From the NCBI GenBank assembly GCA_011192085.1, contig DUEQ01000552.1, positions 1 to 7,740 of the forward strand: a stretch of 7,740 nt of DNA, written 5' to 3'. The position numbers and the translations under genes were made by a program. Every line of letters starts with the position of its first letter. Positions within the stretch are counted from its first letter, which is position 1. Below are positions 7,389 to 7,740 of the stretch, one piece after another. The notes below the pieces were generated by a model. The model saw only the letters and a list, made by a program, of their open reading frames with translations. It searched no databases and was not told the DNA's origin. This DNA comes from Caldilineae bacterium. GTDB taxonomy: Bacteria > Chloroflexota > Anaerolineae > J102.

Positions 7389-7472
7389 CGAGCCGGTGGA
7401 GATTCGGCAGGGTTGAATTCTCCCCGAACTTCTGCAAACATCGATGCATCTCCCCAATCCCCATCAACTTCC
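7389..7472 (+). other. Spacer between cbiD and cbiE: G-rich first half, C-rich second half
   Basis: The 84 bases split in composition. The first half carries a possible small hairpin (annotated separately). The second half is pyrimidine-rich (15 C and 2 G in 7441-7472) and includes CTCCCCAATC at 7450-7459, an exact copy of a decamer at 2043-2052 in the spacer before the fusion gene. No Shine-Dalgarno sequence precedes the cbiE start. Confidence 0.3.
7398..7423 (+). other. Possible intercistronic hairpin after cbiD
   Basis: GGAGATTC (7398-7405) can pair with GAATTCTCC (7415-7423): five pairs, a one-base bulge at 7418, then three more pairs around a nine-base loop. It starts ten bases after the cbiD stop. 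No U-tract follows, so it is not a standard intrinsic terminator; it may be an RNA-stability or processing element, or chance. Confidence 0.25.
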
Positions 7473-7740
7473 ATGGATCACGACGATTTCCCACCTCCCC
7501 CCATCACCATCATCGGCCTCAGCGCCCGCGGCGCGGCCGATCTCGCTCCCCGCCAGCTCGAACGCATCGCCCAAGCTGACGTGCTCGCGGGAGGACGACG
7601 ACACCTGGCCTATTTCCCCGAGTTCACTGGAGAGAAATGGGTGATCGCGGGAAAACTGGACGCGCTTCTGGCCCGCCTACAAAAGGAACATGCCGCAGGT
7701 CGGCGCATCGTTGTGTTGGCTTCGGGCGATCCGTTGTTTT
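7473..7740 (+). CDS. cbiE: Cobalt-precorrin-7 C5-methyltransferase CbiE, 5' part (continues past window)
   Basis: The frame from ATG 7473 stays open to the window end (89 codons plus one base). The visible protein starts with a short acidic, proline-rich lead (DHDDFPPPP), then ITIIGLSARGAADLAP (11-26), QADVLAGGRRHLAYFPEF and IVVLASGDPLF at the edge (79-89). These are the N-terminal motifs of the CbiE/CobL branch of the SAM-dependent tetrapyrrole methylase family; the GGRRHL segment separates it from CbiF, CbiH and CbiL. CbiE methylates C5 of cobalt-precorrin-7, which CbiT has first methylated at C15 and decarboxylated. Whether this gene is CbiE alone or a CbiE-CbiT (CobL-type) fusion cannot be told here. 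The gene is preceded by a C-rich spacer without a ribosome binding site; the start is supported because conserved sequence begins ten residues in and no closer in-frame start exists. Confidence 0.9.
   Translation, partial: MDHDDFPPPPITIIGLSARGAADLAPRQLERIAQADVLAGGRRHLAYFPEFTGEKWVIAGKLDALLARLQKEHAAGRRIVVLASGDPLF

Noticed and set aside
7444..7644. Plus-strand frame of 66 codons at the start of cbiE
   Set aside because: Its product is low-complexity Pro/Ser-rich sequence, while the overlapping frame from 7473 encodes clear CbiE motifs.

Overview
The window holds one uninterrupted run of seven same-strand genes for cobalt uptake and the anaerobic (early cobalt insertion) branch of cobalamin biosynthesis. 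In order they are: the 3' part of a cobalt ECF-transporter ATPase (cbiO, 1-555); cobyrinate a,c-diamide synthase (cbiA, 586-1989); a three-domain CbiF-CbiG-CbiH fusion (2084-4732); the cobaltochelatase cbiK (4786-5601); the methylmutase cbiC (5650-6270); the C1-methyltransferase cbiD (6273-7388); and the 5' part of the C5-methyltransferase cbiE (7473 to the window end). There is no gene-free stretch longer than 94 bases, and I see no RNA gene, mobile element, CRISPR array or clear intrinsic terminator.

The genes fit together as a pathway. CbiO would energise Co2+ import. CbiK puts cobalt into sirohydrochlorin. The fusion protein carries out three consecutive steps: cobalt-precorrin-3 to -4 (CbiH), -4 to -5A (CbiF) and -5A to -5B (CbiG). 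CbiD methylates C1 of cobalt-precorrin-5B, CbiE acts on cobalt-precorrin-7, CbiC converts cobalt-precorrin-8 to cobyrinate, and CbiA amidates the a and c side chains. Steps not encoded here are CbiL, CbiJ, CbiT and everything after the a,c-diamide, as well as the membrane parts of the transporter (CbiM/N/Q). Some of these probably lie just outside either edge.

The DNA is GC-rich. The spacers are short, and the longer ones are rich in pyrimidines and poor in G. Most starts lack a recognisable Shine-Dalgarno sequence. The early-cobalt enzyme set suggests a bacterium that is anaerobic, facultative, or descended from anaerobes. The domain fusion and general protein style make Chloroflexota a possible guess, but the sequence alone does not settle the lineage.

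This is a recognisable pathway and not a new system. The most distinctive points are the CbiF-CbiG-CbiH fusion and the C-rich, G-poor, Shine-Dalgarno-less gene junctions.
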